Source: Zetaproteobacteria bacterium CG1_02_55_237
GTDB lineage: Bacteria > Pseudomonadota > Zetaproteobacteria > Mariprofundales > Mariprofundaceae
Assembly: GCA_001871195.1 (NCBI GenBank)
Contig: MNXA01000053.1
Location: 1 to 64,000 of the forward strand
Length of the DNA stretch: 64,000 nt
Direction of reading: 5' to 3'
Made by a program: the position numbers and the translations under genes. The notes beneath the pieces were generated by a model. That model saw only the letters and a list, made by a program, of their open reading frames with translations. It was not told the DNA's origin and did no database searches. This document shows, in pieces, positions 36,032-43,701 of this stretch; position 1 is the stretch's first letter; the number at the start of each line of letters is the position of its first letter.

Positions 36032-36889
36032 ATGCAATATACTCACGCTAAATCCGAGCGGGGTTTTGTGCTGGCCACGGCGCTGATTATGCTTTCTCTG
36101 TTATCACTGATGGCAATTGCCATGTATTTTACCGGGCGCGCGTCCGTTCATGTTAGCAGTGGCGCCCAGCATAGCACGGAAGGCCATTATTTTGCCGAAA
36201 CAGCTGTCAATTACATGATTTGGGCCATGCGTAACGATGCTGAGTTTGACAGCTTTAGTTATGGTGGCGTAGCACCGTTTGGCGAGCCTCCTGTAACTCC
36301 AACCAATGCAGCAACCGTAGGGGACTGGAGTGAGCTGATGGATAATTTGTCAGATCCCGGTCCCACGGCCATCAGCGATTCAACTGCTGCGGGGACCTCC
36401 GGGCAGGTGATGTATTACGATAATTCACCCTTGTATTTGAGTGGTACAGCTAATCGGGCCATTATCTGGCCCTTGCCCACTTCCGGCGGAAATCCCGTTT
36501 ATCCGACCATGTATAACATCAGCGCAAGTCTGCCTCGTTTTATCCGGTTGGATATCGATTCGGCCGGTAATGTGACGCCTTCGATTCCTGCTTTGCCGCA
36601 TATTGCTTCGCCGGCAACAGATGGGAGCGATGATATTCCTGAAAATGGCGCGATAGCCTGGCTGACTACGGGTAATTCGGCGACAGATTTCGAGCTTGAT
36701 CCCACTTTGGCAGTTTGTACTGCGCTCTCCGCAGCTCCTTTAGGGGCGGTAGCGTGTGACAAGGGTACGGGCAACTGGCTGTTGCCCACAGGAACGATTG
36801 CTGCTGGTACGCTGCATGGCATTGTGGTGTATGCCATCGGTTATGTCGGCGGGCGGCCAAGCAGTATTATTCGGGCTCAGATCAAGTGA
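36032..36889 (+). CDS. pilX: Type IV pilus minor pilin PilX-like
   Basis: Predicted 285 residues. The N-terminus (SERGFVLATALIMLSLLSLM) is the PilX N-terminal form, a prepilin helix without the +5 Glu that marks the other pilins. The rest is a long globular part with two cysteines (AVCTALSAAPLGAVAC). ATG 36032 follows AGGA and the pilW stop by two bases. In most species a pilY1 gene comes next; here it is absent. Confidence 0.78.
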   Translation: MQYTHAKSERGFVLATALIMLSLLSLMAIAMYFTGRASVHVSSGAQHSTEGHYFAETAVNYMIWAMRNDAEFDSFSYGGVAPFGEPPVTPTNAATVGDWSELMDNLSDPGPTAISDSTAAGTSGQVMYYDNSPLYLSGTANRAIIWPLPTSGGNPVYPTMYNISASLPRFIRLDIDSAGNVTPSIPALPHIASPATDGSDDIPENGAIAWLTTGNSATDFELDPTLAVCTALSAAPLGAVACDKGTGNWLLPTGTIAAGTLHGIVVYAIGYVGGRPSSIIRAQIK

Positions 36890-36998
36890 TGGGGCGCGAT
36901 GTGACTTGCCAAGGGCGAATATCCCTACTATGTTAATTCGCTAAATATTTTTGGTGGCTGTATTAGTGCTTATAGGGTGGATAAGCGACATGCATATT

Positions 36999-37014
36999 TG
37001 TGATGCGCATCACA
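36999..37014 (+). promoter_or_regulatory. CRP/Vfr-type operator upstream of the first secreted-protein gene
   Basis: TGTGATGCGCATCACA is a perfect TGTGA-N6-TCACA palindrome, 98 bases before the ATG at 37112. With flanks it also fits the AAA...TTT extensions of the E. coli CRP consensus partly. No clear -10 at the class II distance; a class I position is possible. Confidence 0.6.
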
Positions 37015-37111
37015 TTGGAAGCAGAAAAGTCATGTCAGTGTTCGCTGAGATAGGAAATGTAAAAATTACTAGATGAGACTTAAAAGTAGTTCCAAGAGGA
37101 GGAATTATAAA

Positions 37112-37840
37112 ATGAATAAGACAGCAAAACATATTTCTACCATTCTATTCGGCAGTGTCGCATGGGTGGTGTGCGCAGTTGCGTTGCCGATAAATCAGGC
37201 ATATGCAGGCAATGAGAATGGTAATGGTAATGGTAATGGCAGTGAGAAGGTGACGCTGTGTCATGTACCGCCCGGGAATTCCAATAATCCGCAGACGCTT
37301 AGCGTCGATTCTTCTGCAGTGGATAGTCACCTCACGCAGCACGATGGGGATTATTTGGGTGCATGCGCAGATGATAAAGATAAGGATAAAGACAAATCAT
37401 CCAAATCATCCAGCTCTGAAAAGACCTGTGTAAGTCTTACGCTGCTCGTGGAAAGCGTCAGTAAAGATAAAGATAAGGAAGACGGCAAGGCCAAGGAAGA
37501 GCACGACAACTCGAGCCAGTCAGAGTCTAGCGGTGATAACGACGGCAAGGCAGATCACGACACTAAAGCCAAGGATCATGAGGATAAGTCCAAGGAGTAT
37601 GCGGACAAGTCCAAGGAAATCGAAGAGGTTCAGAGCAATTGTACCGCTTTGGTTACCGATGTGGATAGCGGCACCACGACCCCTGAGCCTGGTGTTTGGG
37701 TTTCAGGAAATGCCGATGCTATCAACGAGGCTATTGCACTGGATGGTGGAGCAGTGACGTTGTTTGACAGCAACTCAGGCGGCAATGCGAGTACCCCAGA
37801 TAGTTCGATGGAGTCCTATCGCGAAATTCGCGGCGAATAA
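37112..37840 (+). CDS. Secreted acidic repeat protein, first of a tandem pair
   Basis: Predicted 242 residues. Signal peptide ends AYA before GNEN. A small domain VTLCHVPPGNSNN ... HLTQHDGDYLGAC follows, known from many secreted bacterial proteins. A long Asp/Lys/Ser/Glu-rich stretch (about residues 90-190, DKDKDKDKSSKSS) then leads to a C-terminal block GVWVSGN ... PDSSMESYREIRGE. The N-terminus (MNKT, LFGS-AW) and the C-terminal PDSS-x2-SYR motif are shared with the next gene. GAGGAGG precedes the start. Highly charged, low-complexity composition suggests an extracellular, possibly metal- or polymer-binding role, which is inference. It sits where pilY1 would be expected. Confidence 0.72.
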   Translation: MNKTAKHISTILFGSVAWVVCAVALPINQAYAGNENGNGNGNGSEKVTLCHVPPGNSNNPQTLSVDSSAVDSHLTQHDGDYLGACADDKDKDKDKSSKSSSSEKTCVSLTLLVESVSKDKDKEDGKAKEEHDNSSQSESSGDNDGKADHDTKAKDHEDKSKEYADKSKEIEEVQSNCTALVTDVDSGTTTPEPGVWVSGNADAINEAIALDGGAVTLFDSNSGGNASTPDSSMESYREIRGE

Positions 37841-37856
37841 TAATATTCCCGCTATC

Positions 37857-37890
37857 AAAGGGCGCCCCGGGTAACCGGGGTGCCCTTTTT
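37857..37890 (+). terminator. Terminator after the first secreted-protein gene
   Basis: A 14-base stem AAAGGGCGCCCCGG / CCGGGGTGCCCTTT with a GTAA loop (37871-37874), followed by a T-rich run. Very stable, so the two paralogous genes are probably separate transcription units. Confidence 0.9.
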
Positions 37891-37961
37891 ATTTGCCTCT
37901 CCAATAGCGGATTGTAAGTCGTGTTTGGCCATATTTACGAATGATTATAAATAAGCCGATA

Positions 37962-37977
37962 TGTGAGTTCTGTCACA
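37962..37977 (+). promoter_or_regulatory. CRP/Vfr-type operator upstream of the second secreted-protein gene
   Basis: TGTGAGTTCTGTCACA has perfect TGTGA-N6-TCACA half-sites, 89 bases before the ATG at 38067. A TATGCT -10 candidate at 37998-38003 would place the operator centre near -41.5, the class II activation position. Confidence 0.6.
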
Positions 37978-37992
37978 TGTTTAGATGAAGAT

Positions 37993-38012
37993 TGTGCTAT
38001 GCTGATAGCACA
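37993..38012. repeat. Perfect inverted repeat over the putative -10 region
   Basis: TGTGCTAT, spacer GCTG, ATAGCACA: eight-base arms. It covers the putative -10 and start point of the second secreted-protein gene, so it may be a repressor operator or an mRNA 5' hairpin. Confidence 0.5.
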
Positions 38013-38066
38013 TTGCGGGCCTGTGTGGGGGGGGTATCCCATTAATGGCGGCAAGAGGAGGTAAAG

Positions 38067-38651
38067 ATGAATAAGACAATAAATCGCATTTCCCTGTTGC
38101 TGTTCGGGAGCATGGCTTGGTTTCTATGTGTCGCTGTACAGCCAGGAGTTCAGATGGATGTGGGTATCGGCCAAGCTGAGGCCATTGATTTCAGCGCAGA
38201 TGAGCTTGTATGCGTAGACAGGGCACTGGTTTTGAGTTCGGTGGGGTTCATCGTCAGCGATGACGATATGAGTTCAACAACCAGCACGGTGCTTTGCCAT
38301 GTATCGCAAGGTAAAGGCGGAAAAAATCATAATACGCTTACCTTGCCGGACGCTTCAGTGGGAAAGCACATGAATAAGCATTCGGGCGATCATCTGGGTC
38401 CATGCATCGGCACTGAGGCACCGGATCCCATAACATCAGTGGATACAACGTGTATTGATTCCTTGCCGAAGTGTATGTCTTTGGGTGGAACGGCAACGAA
38501 TGGCGTCTGGATTCCGGAGAGCGGGATGAATGTAGACGGTACACTCAATGTAACCATCCTTGATGATTACTTCGCACAAACATGCGCAAGCGGTGCAAGC
38601 GGCATGCCGGACAGCTCGCATAAGTCATACCGAGACATTCACGGTATGTGA
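38067..38651 (+). CDS. Secreted protein, second of the tandem pair
   Basis: Predicted 194 residues, paralogous to 37112-37840. Shared parts: N-terminus MNKT-IS-LLFGSMAW, the LCHVSQG ... HSGDHLGPC domain, a GVW segment and the C-terminus MPDSSHKSYRDIHGM. It lacks the long charged stretch; instead it has extra cysteines (DTTCIDSLPKCMS). The signal peptide cleavage is less clear (after GQAEA near residue 38). AGAGGAGG precedes the ATG. Its function is not recognised. Confidence 0.7.
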   Translation: MNKTINRISLLLFGSMAWFLCVAVQPGVQMDVGIGQAEAIDFSADELVCVDRALVLSSVGFIVSDDDMSSTTSTVLCHVSQGKGGKNHNTLTLPDASVGKHMNKHSGDHLGPCIGTEAPDPITSVDTTCIDSLPKCMSLGGTATNGVWIPESGMNVDGTLNVTILDDYFAQTCASGASGMPDSSHKSYRDIHGM

Positions 38652-38671
38652 TTTGTCCTTCCATCGAGAGC

Positions 38672-38705
38672 AAGAGGGCACCTCAGATATTTGGGGTGCC
38701 TTCTT
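38672..38705 (+). terminator. Terminator after the second secreted-protein gene
   Basis: Left arm AAGAGGGCACCTCA and right arm TGGGGTGCCTTCTT form a 14-base stem with two G-U pairs and a six-base loop, ending in a T-rich tail (TTCTTT). It isolates this gene from pilM. Confidence 0.8.
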
Positions 38706-38780
38706 TCCATCAATTTAGTTAGTGTTCGAAATAGCCCTTGTTACTGCCGAAGAATTTGCATTGATGGTGTAATGTTCATC

Positions 38781-38810
38781 TTGACATTATTCCTTTATAT
38801 AAGGTACGTT
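38781..38810 (+). promoter_or_regulatory. Predicted promoter of the pilMNOQ operon
   Basis: A consensus -35 TTGACA at 38781-38786 with TACGTT at 38805-38810 (18-base spacer), 43 bases ahead of the pilM start. The -10 is weak, so the exact start point is uncertain. Confidence 0.45.
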
Positions 38811-38852
38811 ACCATGCTCCGTGAGTGCATTGCATAAAGAGAGAGGTGGAAG

Positions 38853-39926
38853 TTGAATCTGTTTTCCCGCAAGTTGGATATATTGGTCGCCGTGGACATC
38901 AGCTCCGCGGCCGTCAAGCTTGTCGAGCTTGGTAAGGTGCGTGGCGGCTTCGAGTTGAAATCGATGGCAATTGTTCCGCTGCCGCGCGATGTGATTGTCG
39001 AAAATGAGATTATTGACTCCATGACTGTTACACAGGCCCTTGAGGATGCTGTGCGAATTGCTTCTCCATCTTCCCATGATGTTGCTTTCGCAGTGTCGGG
39101 CAATGCATTGATCATCAAGACCGTAAACATGCCCTTGATGACCGAGCTGCAACTCGAAGCATCCATCGAATTTGAAGCGGATCAGCACATTCCTTACGAT
39201 ATGGAAGATGTGTACCTCGACTTCCAGATTTTGGGTGTGACTGAAGATGGCACGGAAATGGAAGTGGTGCTTGTTGCCTGCAAGCGCGATGTAATTGAGG
39301 CCTATCAACAAGTGATTCAGGAAGCTGGATTGACAGTCAAGTGTGTGGATTGTGCGGTTTTCGCTTTGGAGAATGCTACTGAAATTCTGATTGAAAGTGC
39401 GCTGGACTCAGGTGAGGCGCCTGGCGAAGTGGATGTGAGTGTCCATGCGCTGGCCAATATTGGTGCTAACTTTACCAATATCAATATCTTGCATGGTGGG
39501 CAGATGGCGTTTGTGCGTGATCAGTTCTTCGGTGGCAATCAACTGACCCAGGAGATTCAGGAGGCGCATGGCATTAGTTTCCAGGCCGCAGAGCAAATGA
39601 AATTGGAAAATTTCTCCGGTATAGATGATGTTGCTATTGAGAATTATTTTACTGCCTTAGCAGATGAATTGGTGCGCACGCTTGATTTCTATGCTGTTCG
39701 GCATGCGGACTTCCCGGTTCAAAAGCTTTTTCTGAGCGGTGGTGGAGCACTTGTTCCCGGCACTGCTGAACAGGTTGAACAACGTTTGGGTATCGACACG
39801 AAGGTGTTGAATCCTTTTTCGGTGATTAAGTCATCGCCCAACAAGTTTGATCCCGACTATCTGAATAAAATTGGTCCGATGATGATGGTTCCTGTCGGCC
39901 TGGCATTGCGGAGCTTCGATAAATGA
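38853..39926 (+). CDS. pilM: Type IV pilus inner-membrane platform protein PilM
   Basis: PilM, 357 residues, an actin-like (FtsA-type) cytoplasmic ATPase that binds the N-terminus of PilN. The ASKHA phosphate-1 motif VAVDISSAAVKLVEL lies near residue 11 and the second LFLSGGGALVPG near 293. The start is TTG 38853 with AGGTGG before it. The stop overlaps the pilN ATG. Confidence 0.93.
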   Translation: MNLFSRKLDILVAVDISSAAVKLVELGKVRGGFELKSMAIVPLPRDVIVENEIIDSMTVTQALEDAVRIASPSSHDVAFAVSGNALIIKTVNMPLMTELQLEASIEFEADQHIPYDMEDVYLDFQILGVTEDGTEMEVVLVACKRDVIEAYQQVIQEAGLTVKCVDCAVFALENATEILIESALDSGEAPGEVDVSVHALANIGANFTNINILHGGQMAFVRDQFFGGNQLTQEIQEAHGISFQAAEQMKLENFSGIDDVAIENYFTALADELVRTLDFYAVRHADFPVQKLFLSGGGALVPGTAEQVEQRLGIDTKVLNPFSVIKSSPNKFDPDYLNKIGPMMMVPVGLALRSFDK

Positions 39927-40510
39927 TTCGCATCAACCTTTTGCCCTATCGCGATGCACGTCGTCACGGCCAGATTTTGCAATATATTCTGGTTGCTCTG
40001 GCAGCGCTTGCTATCACGATTGTGCTCATCCTTTCGTCCTATTCATGGTCAACCCTGCAATTGGTTGATGCTCAGGACCGTTTGAAAAACGTTCAGGGTG
40101 AGAATCAGGCACTGAAGACAAAGATCGGTGAGCTGAGTAAATTCAAGGAAGTTCAGGCGGAGGTCCAGAGGAAGCTTGATCTTGTGGACACGTTGCAGCG
40201 GGGGCGTTTCCGTAGCCTTGAGTCCATGCAAGGTCTATCCGTGGCTATTCCGAAAAACGTATGGCTGACCGATGTGAAGGATTCTGGTGGCACTATCAGC
40301 ATCAGTGGCTTGGGAGAGAGCAATCGTGCTGTGGCTGCATTTATGCGTGCTTTGGAGAATCAGCCTGTATTTTCCGGCGTAAATCTGAAATTAATCAAGC
40401 GTGAGAATAAAGGGAATGTTGTCATGCGAAGTTTTTCCCTGACGATGAACCGGATCGATCCACCGCTTGAAGTGAAGTCAGACAAAGCATCCGGAGGTAA
40501 TGCATTATGA
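39923..40510 (+). CDS. pilN: Type IV pilus assembly protein PilN
   Basis: PilN, 195 residues: the short cytoplasmic signature MIRINLLPYRDARR that binds PilM, one transmembrane helix (residues about 20-42), a coiled-coil, and a periplasmic ferredoxin-like domain. Overlaps pilM and pilO by four bases each. Confidence 0.93.
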   Translation: MIRINLLPYRDARRHGQILQYILVALAALAITIVLILSSYSWSTLQLVDAQDRLKNVQGENQALKTKIGELSKFKEVQAEVQRKLDLVDTLQRGRFRSLESMQGLSVAIPKNVWLTDVKDSGGTISISGLGESNRAVAAFMRALENQPVFSGVNLKLIKRENKGNVVMRSFSLTMNRIDPPLEVKSDKASGGNAL

Positions 40511-41133
40511 ATGTTAACCTTCCGCAACTTGATGTCCTTCGGCCGGTTCTGGGGGTTCCTGTTTGGCAATGCGTTGCAGGACTTGTCACGGTCGTGGTGC
40601 TATTGGTCGGCGGGTATGTGTTTGCTATCTGGATGCCTCTTGGGGAAAAGATTGAGGGTGTTGAAAAATCCATCCAGGGTGAGCAAAAGGTTTTACAGCG
40701 CAATCGCCAGACTGCACGGGACCTGCCGCGCAAGAGACTTCAGTTTGAGGAAATGAAAAATCAGCTCAAGCTGGCAAGTAGCATGTTACCCGAGAAATCA
40801 CAGATTCCAGACCTTCTTGATGGTGTCAGCCGTGCTGGCAAGCATGCCGGCCTGGAATTCAGCGTGTTCCAGCCATTGGGCGAAGTGAAAAAGGAATTGC
40901 ATGCTGAGGTTCCTGTGTCGCTAAGTATGACCGGAACCTATCGCCAGATAGCCTTGTTTCTCAGTACCGTGGGTGAAATGCAACGCATTGTGGAAGTAAA
41001 AGGTCTAAGTTTTTCACAAGGTAAGGGCGATGAGTTGCAGGTAAATGGTCAGGCAGTGACTTATCGCTTGCTGGACGATCAGGAAATTAAGCAAGCTCAA
41101 CAGAAGCCAGCAGCTGGCGGCAGGAAGCGCTAG
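40507..41133 (+). CDS. pilO: Type IV pilus assembly protein PilO
   Basis: PilO, 208 residues: one transmembrane helix (about 22-44), coiled-coil (GVEKSIQGEQKVLQRNRQ) and a periplasmic domain (AGLEFSVFQPLGEV; VSLSMTGTYRQIALFLSTV). It pairs with PilN to form the alignment complex. No PilP gene follows; pilQ begins 18 bases later. Confidence 0.92.
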   Translation: MNVNLPQLDVLRPVLGVPVWQCVAGLVTVVVLLVGGYVFAIWMPLGEKIEGVEKSIQGEQKVLQRNRQTARDLPRKRLQFEEMKNQLKLASSMLPEKSQIPDLLDGVSRAGKHAGLEFSVFQPLGEVKKELHAEVPVSLSMTGTYRQIALFLSTVGEMQRIVEVKGLSFSQGKGDELQVNGQAVTYRLLDDQEIKQAQQKPAAGGRKR

Positions 41134-41151
41134 GGTGTTGGGAGGTGAATG

Positions 41152-43611
41152 ATGGATATCAAATTCAATTGTAACCGATTAACCGGCATCCGGTTTGCGG
41201 CAGTTCTTTTTGCCATCCTGCTGCTGTGCCCGTCGGGTTCTCATGCTGCTGAAATCACGGCAATGACGCTTGAGAAGTCTCCTGATGGGGATGTGATCAG
41301 CATCCAATCAGATGGCGAACTTGATTATCAGTCCTTTGATTTGACTGCGCCGCCCCGCCTTGTGCTTACCTTTCCCAACAGTGTCTTTGGCAAAAAAGTA
41401 AAGCCCTTAAGCCATGCTGATGCGGGTGTAAAAAACATTTCTCCCTCTGCTTCAAAGCAAGGGGCAAGGCTTGATGTCAGTTTGAGTAAAGCCCTGAGTT
41501 ATAAGGTAGAGCAGCAGGGACATGAACTTGTCCTGCGCTTTTCTCCCGTTTCCGGAGTTAAAGCGAAAGCAGTGCAGGATGTGGCTGTGTTGAAGGACAT
41601 TGAAATCAGTGACCAGGGCGAGATGACTGAGGTGGTGATTCGCGGCGAGCATATGAATGCCAGCCATGATGCCTTTGTCACCAATCAGGGGCGCACACTG
41701 ATTATGGATTTTTGGGGCGCCACATCGATGTTACCCAAGGAACATTATGCAGTGGCTACTCAAAATGTGCAGGGCGTGACCGTAGGCGAGGCCAAGGGTC
41801 GGGTTCGCCTTGTGGTGAATCTGGTTCCAGGCGTAAGTGATAAACATCAGATCGATGCGACCGCCGGACAGATGCTGGTGCGTTTTGGCAGTGTAACGCC
41901 AAAGAGAAAAGCCGCTGAAGTGCAGGTCGAGAATGTACTATTCAAACCGAACGATCGCATTTCGCAATTGGTGATTCGTACCAACGTCAACAATCCGATT
42001 ATTAATCTGCATGAAGAGAAGGGTGCAGCCATTCTGGATATCAACAAGGCGGATCTGGCCAAGGGTCAGGAGCGTACTCAGGATATCAGCGAATTTCCGG
42101 GCCCGCTTAGCCAGATTGATGCATACAAGGCTGGCGATAAGGTTCGTATCGTCGCCCGGCTGCGCGACAAGGTCGAAATTTCCAGCTTTCAGCAGGGAAA
42201 TGTGCTGACCGTAACCTTTGTCCCCAAGGATATTGCCTCTGCCAAGCGCGGCGTAGCCAAGGGAGAGTCGCTAGAATACACCGGTCAGAAGGTGAGCTTC
42301 GATTATCAGGGCATTGATATTCGCAATGCGCTGCGTCTGATCTCCGAGATGAGCGATATGAATATCATCATGGGCGATGATGTGCAGGGTAAGCTGACCA
42401 TGCGTCTGGAGAACGTGCCCTGGGATCAGGCGCTGGACATCATTCTTGATTCCCAGGATCTGGGTAAGGTGGTGCAGGGCAATGTGATGCGCATTGCACC
42501 AATCGCTGTATTGGCCAAGTCACGCCAGGGTAAGCTTGAGGCCAATCAGACTGCTGCCGAACTGGCGCCACTGCTAACAGAGTTCATTTCACTGAATTTT
42601 GCCAAGGCAAGTGATGTGAAAGCGATGCTGGAGACAGTGCAAGCGACAGATGCCGCATCGACGACTGATACGGCTTCGGCAACGGCATCGACCTCAGTCA
42701 GCGCAGCAGCCAGCAGCGGGATGCTTTCTCCGCGCGGCACTTTTGTTGTAGACGAGCGGACCAACACCCTGATTGTTAAAGACACACAGGAGTCTATTAA
42801 CAACATCAAACGCCTGATTGCTCAGGTCGACAAGCCTGTCAAACAGGTGATGATCGAAGCGCGCATCGTTGAAGCCAGCGATAGCTTTACCCGTGAACTT
42901 GGCGTTCGCTGGGGTGGTCAGGTTGCGGGCAAGGGTGGAAGAGTGACAACTCAGCTATCGAATACTGCTCAGCTTGGTGCTCCTGGGGCTGTTGCTCCCG
43001 GTGGCTTCCTCGTCGATTTGCCGGCGGCGACAGCTGCAGCTTCAGGTGGTCAAATTGGACTGGCTGTTGGTGCGCTTAATAATGCCTTCAACCTGAATCT
43101 GGAGCTTTCGGCAGCCGAGTCGGATGGTGATATCAAGATCGTATCCAACCCGCGCGTCGTAACAACGAATATGAAAAAGGCATCCATCAATCAGGGAAAA
43201 GATATTCCTTTTTCGACAACGAGTATCAACGGCAGCACTACTGAGTTCAAAAAGGCGAATTTAGGTTTGGAGGTCACTCCTCAGATTACTGCCGACAATC
43301 GCATTATCCTTCAGGTTTCGGTAACAAAAGACTCTCCGGAGGCTGGGGTTAACCCGATTATCAATACCAAGCAGATTGAGACGGAAATATTTATGAACAA
43401 CGGTGAAACCATTGTCATCGGTGGCATCTATACAAGGGACAATCAGGATACCACTGCTGGAGTCCCATTGTTGTCGAAAATTCCGCTTCTCGGTTGGCTG
43501 TTCAAGAAAAACACCAAGACCGATAACAAGACGGAATTGCTGATATTTATTACGCCGACCATTATTGAGACCGCCACTCCGGTCAAATCAGAGGTGGCGC
43601 AGGCTCAGTAA
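41152..43611 (+). CDS. pilQ: Type IV pilus outer-membrane secretin PilQ
   Basis: Predicted 819 residues. Signal peptide (SHA before AEIT). Three AMIN domains (about 27-125, 140-245, 260-365) bind peptidoglycan. A secretin/TonB N-domain (SFDYQGIDIRNALRLISEMS), an N1-type domain interrupted by a Ser/Thr/Ala-rich linker (about 500-525), and the secretin domain (VPLLSKIPLLGWLF, near 780) follow. One more AMIN copy than common. The GGAGG ribosome site is better spaced for ATG 41152 than for ATG 41149. Confidence 0.94.
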   Translation: MDIKFNCNRLTGIRFAAVLFAILLLCPSGSHAAEITAMTLEKSPDGDVISIQSDGELDYQSFDLTAPPRLVLTFPNSVFGKKVKPLSHADAGVKNISPSASKQGARLDVSLSKALSYKVEQQGHELVLRFSPVSGVKAKAVQDVAVLKDIEISDQGEMTEVVIRGEHMNASHDAFVTNQGRTLIMDFWGATSMLPKEHYAVATQNVQGVTVGEAKGRVRLVVNLVPGVSDKHQIDATAGQMLVRFGSVTPKRKAAEVQVENVLFKPNDRISQLVIRTNVNNPIINLHEEKGAAILDINKADLAKGQERTQDISEFPGPLSQIDAYKAGDKVRIVARLRDKVEISSFQQGNVLTVTFVPKDIASAKRGVAKGESLEYTGQKVSFDYQGIDIRNALRLISEMSDMNIIMGDDVQGKLTMRLENVPWDQALDIILDSQDLGKVVQGNVMRIAPIAVLAKSRQGKLEANQTAAELAPLLTEFISLNFAKASDVKAMLETVQATDAASTTDTASATASTSVSAAASSGMLSPRGTFVVDERTNTLIVKDTQESINNIKRLIAQVDKPVKQVMIEARIVEASDSFTRELGVRWGGQVAGKGGRVTTQLSNTAQLGAPGAVAPGGFLVDLPAATAAASGGQIGLAVGALNNAFNLNLELSAAESDGDIKIVSNPRVVTTNMKKASINQGKDIPFSTTSINGSTTEFKKANLGLEVTPQITADNRIILQVSVTKDSPEAGVNPIINTKQIETEIFMNNGETIVIGGIYTRDNQDTTAGVPLLSKIPLLGWLFKKNTKTDNKTELLIFITPTIIETATPVKSEVAQAQ

Positions 43612-43701
43612 TTTTCTTCATTGGAAACAGCCACCTGTCAGCATCAGATACGCTGCGGGTGGCGTGTTTCTGTTGTCACCTGATTCTGTCACAATGCGCC
43701 G

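Noticed and set aside
37201-37560. The Asp/Lys/Ser-rich stretch of the 37112 gene as a CRISPR-like or satellite repeat
   Set aside because: The repetition is at amino-acid level with irregular codons, not a regular DNA repeat with spacers.
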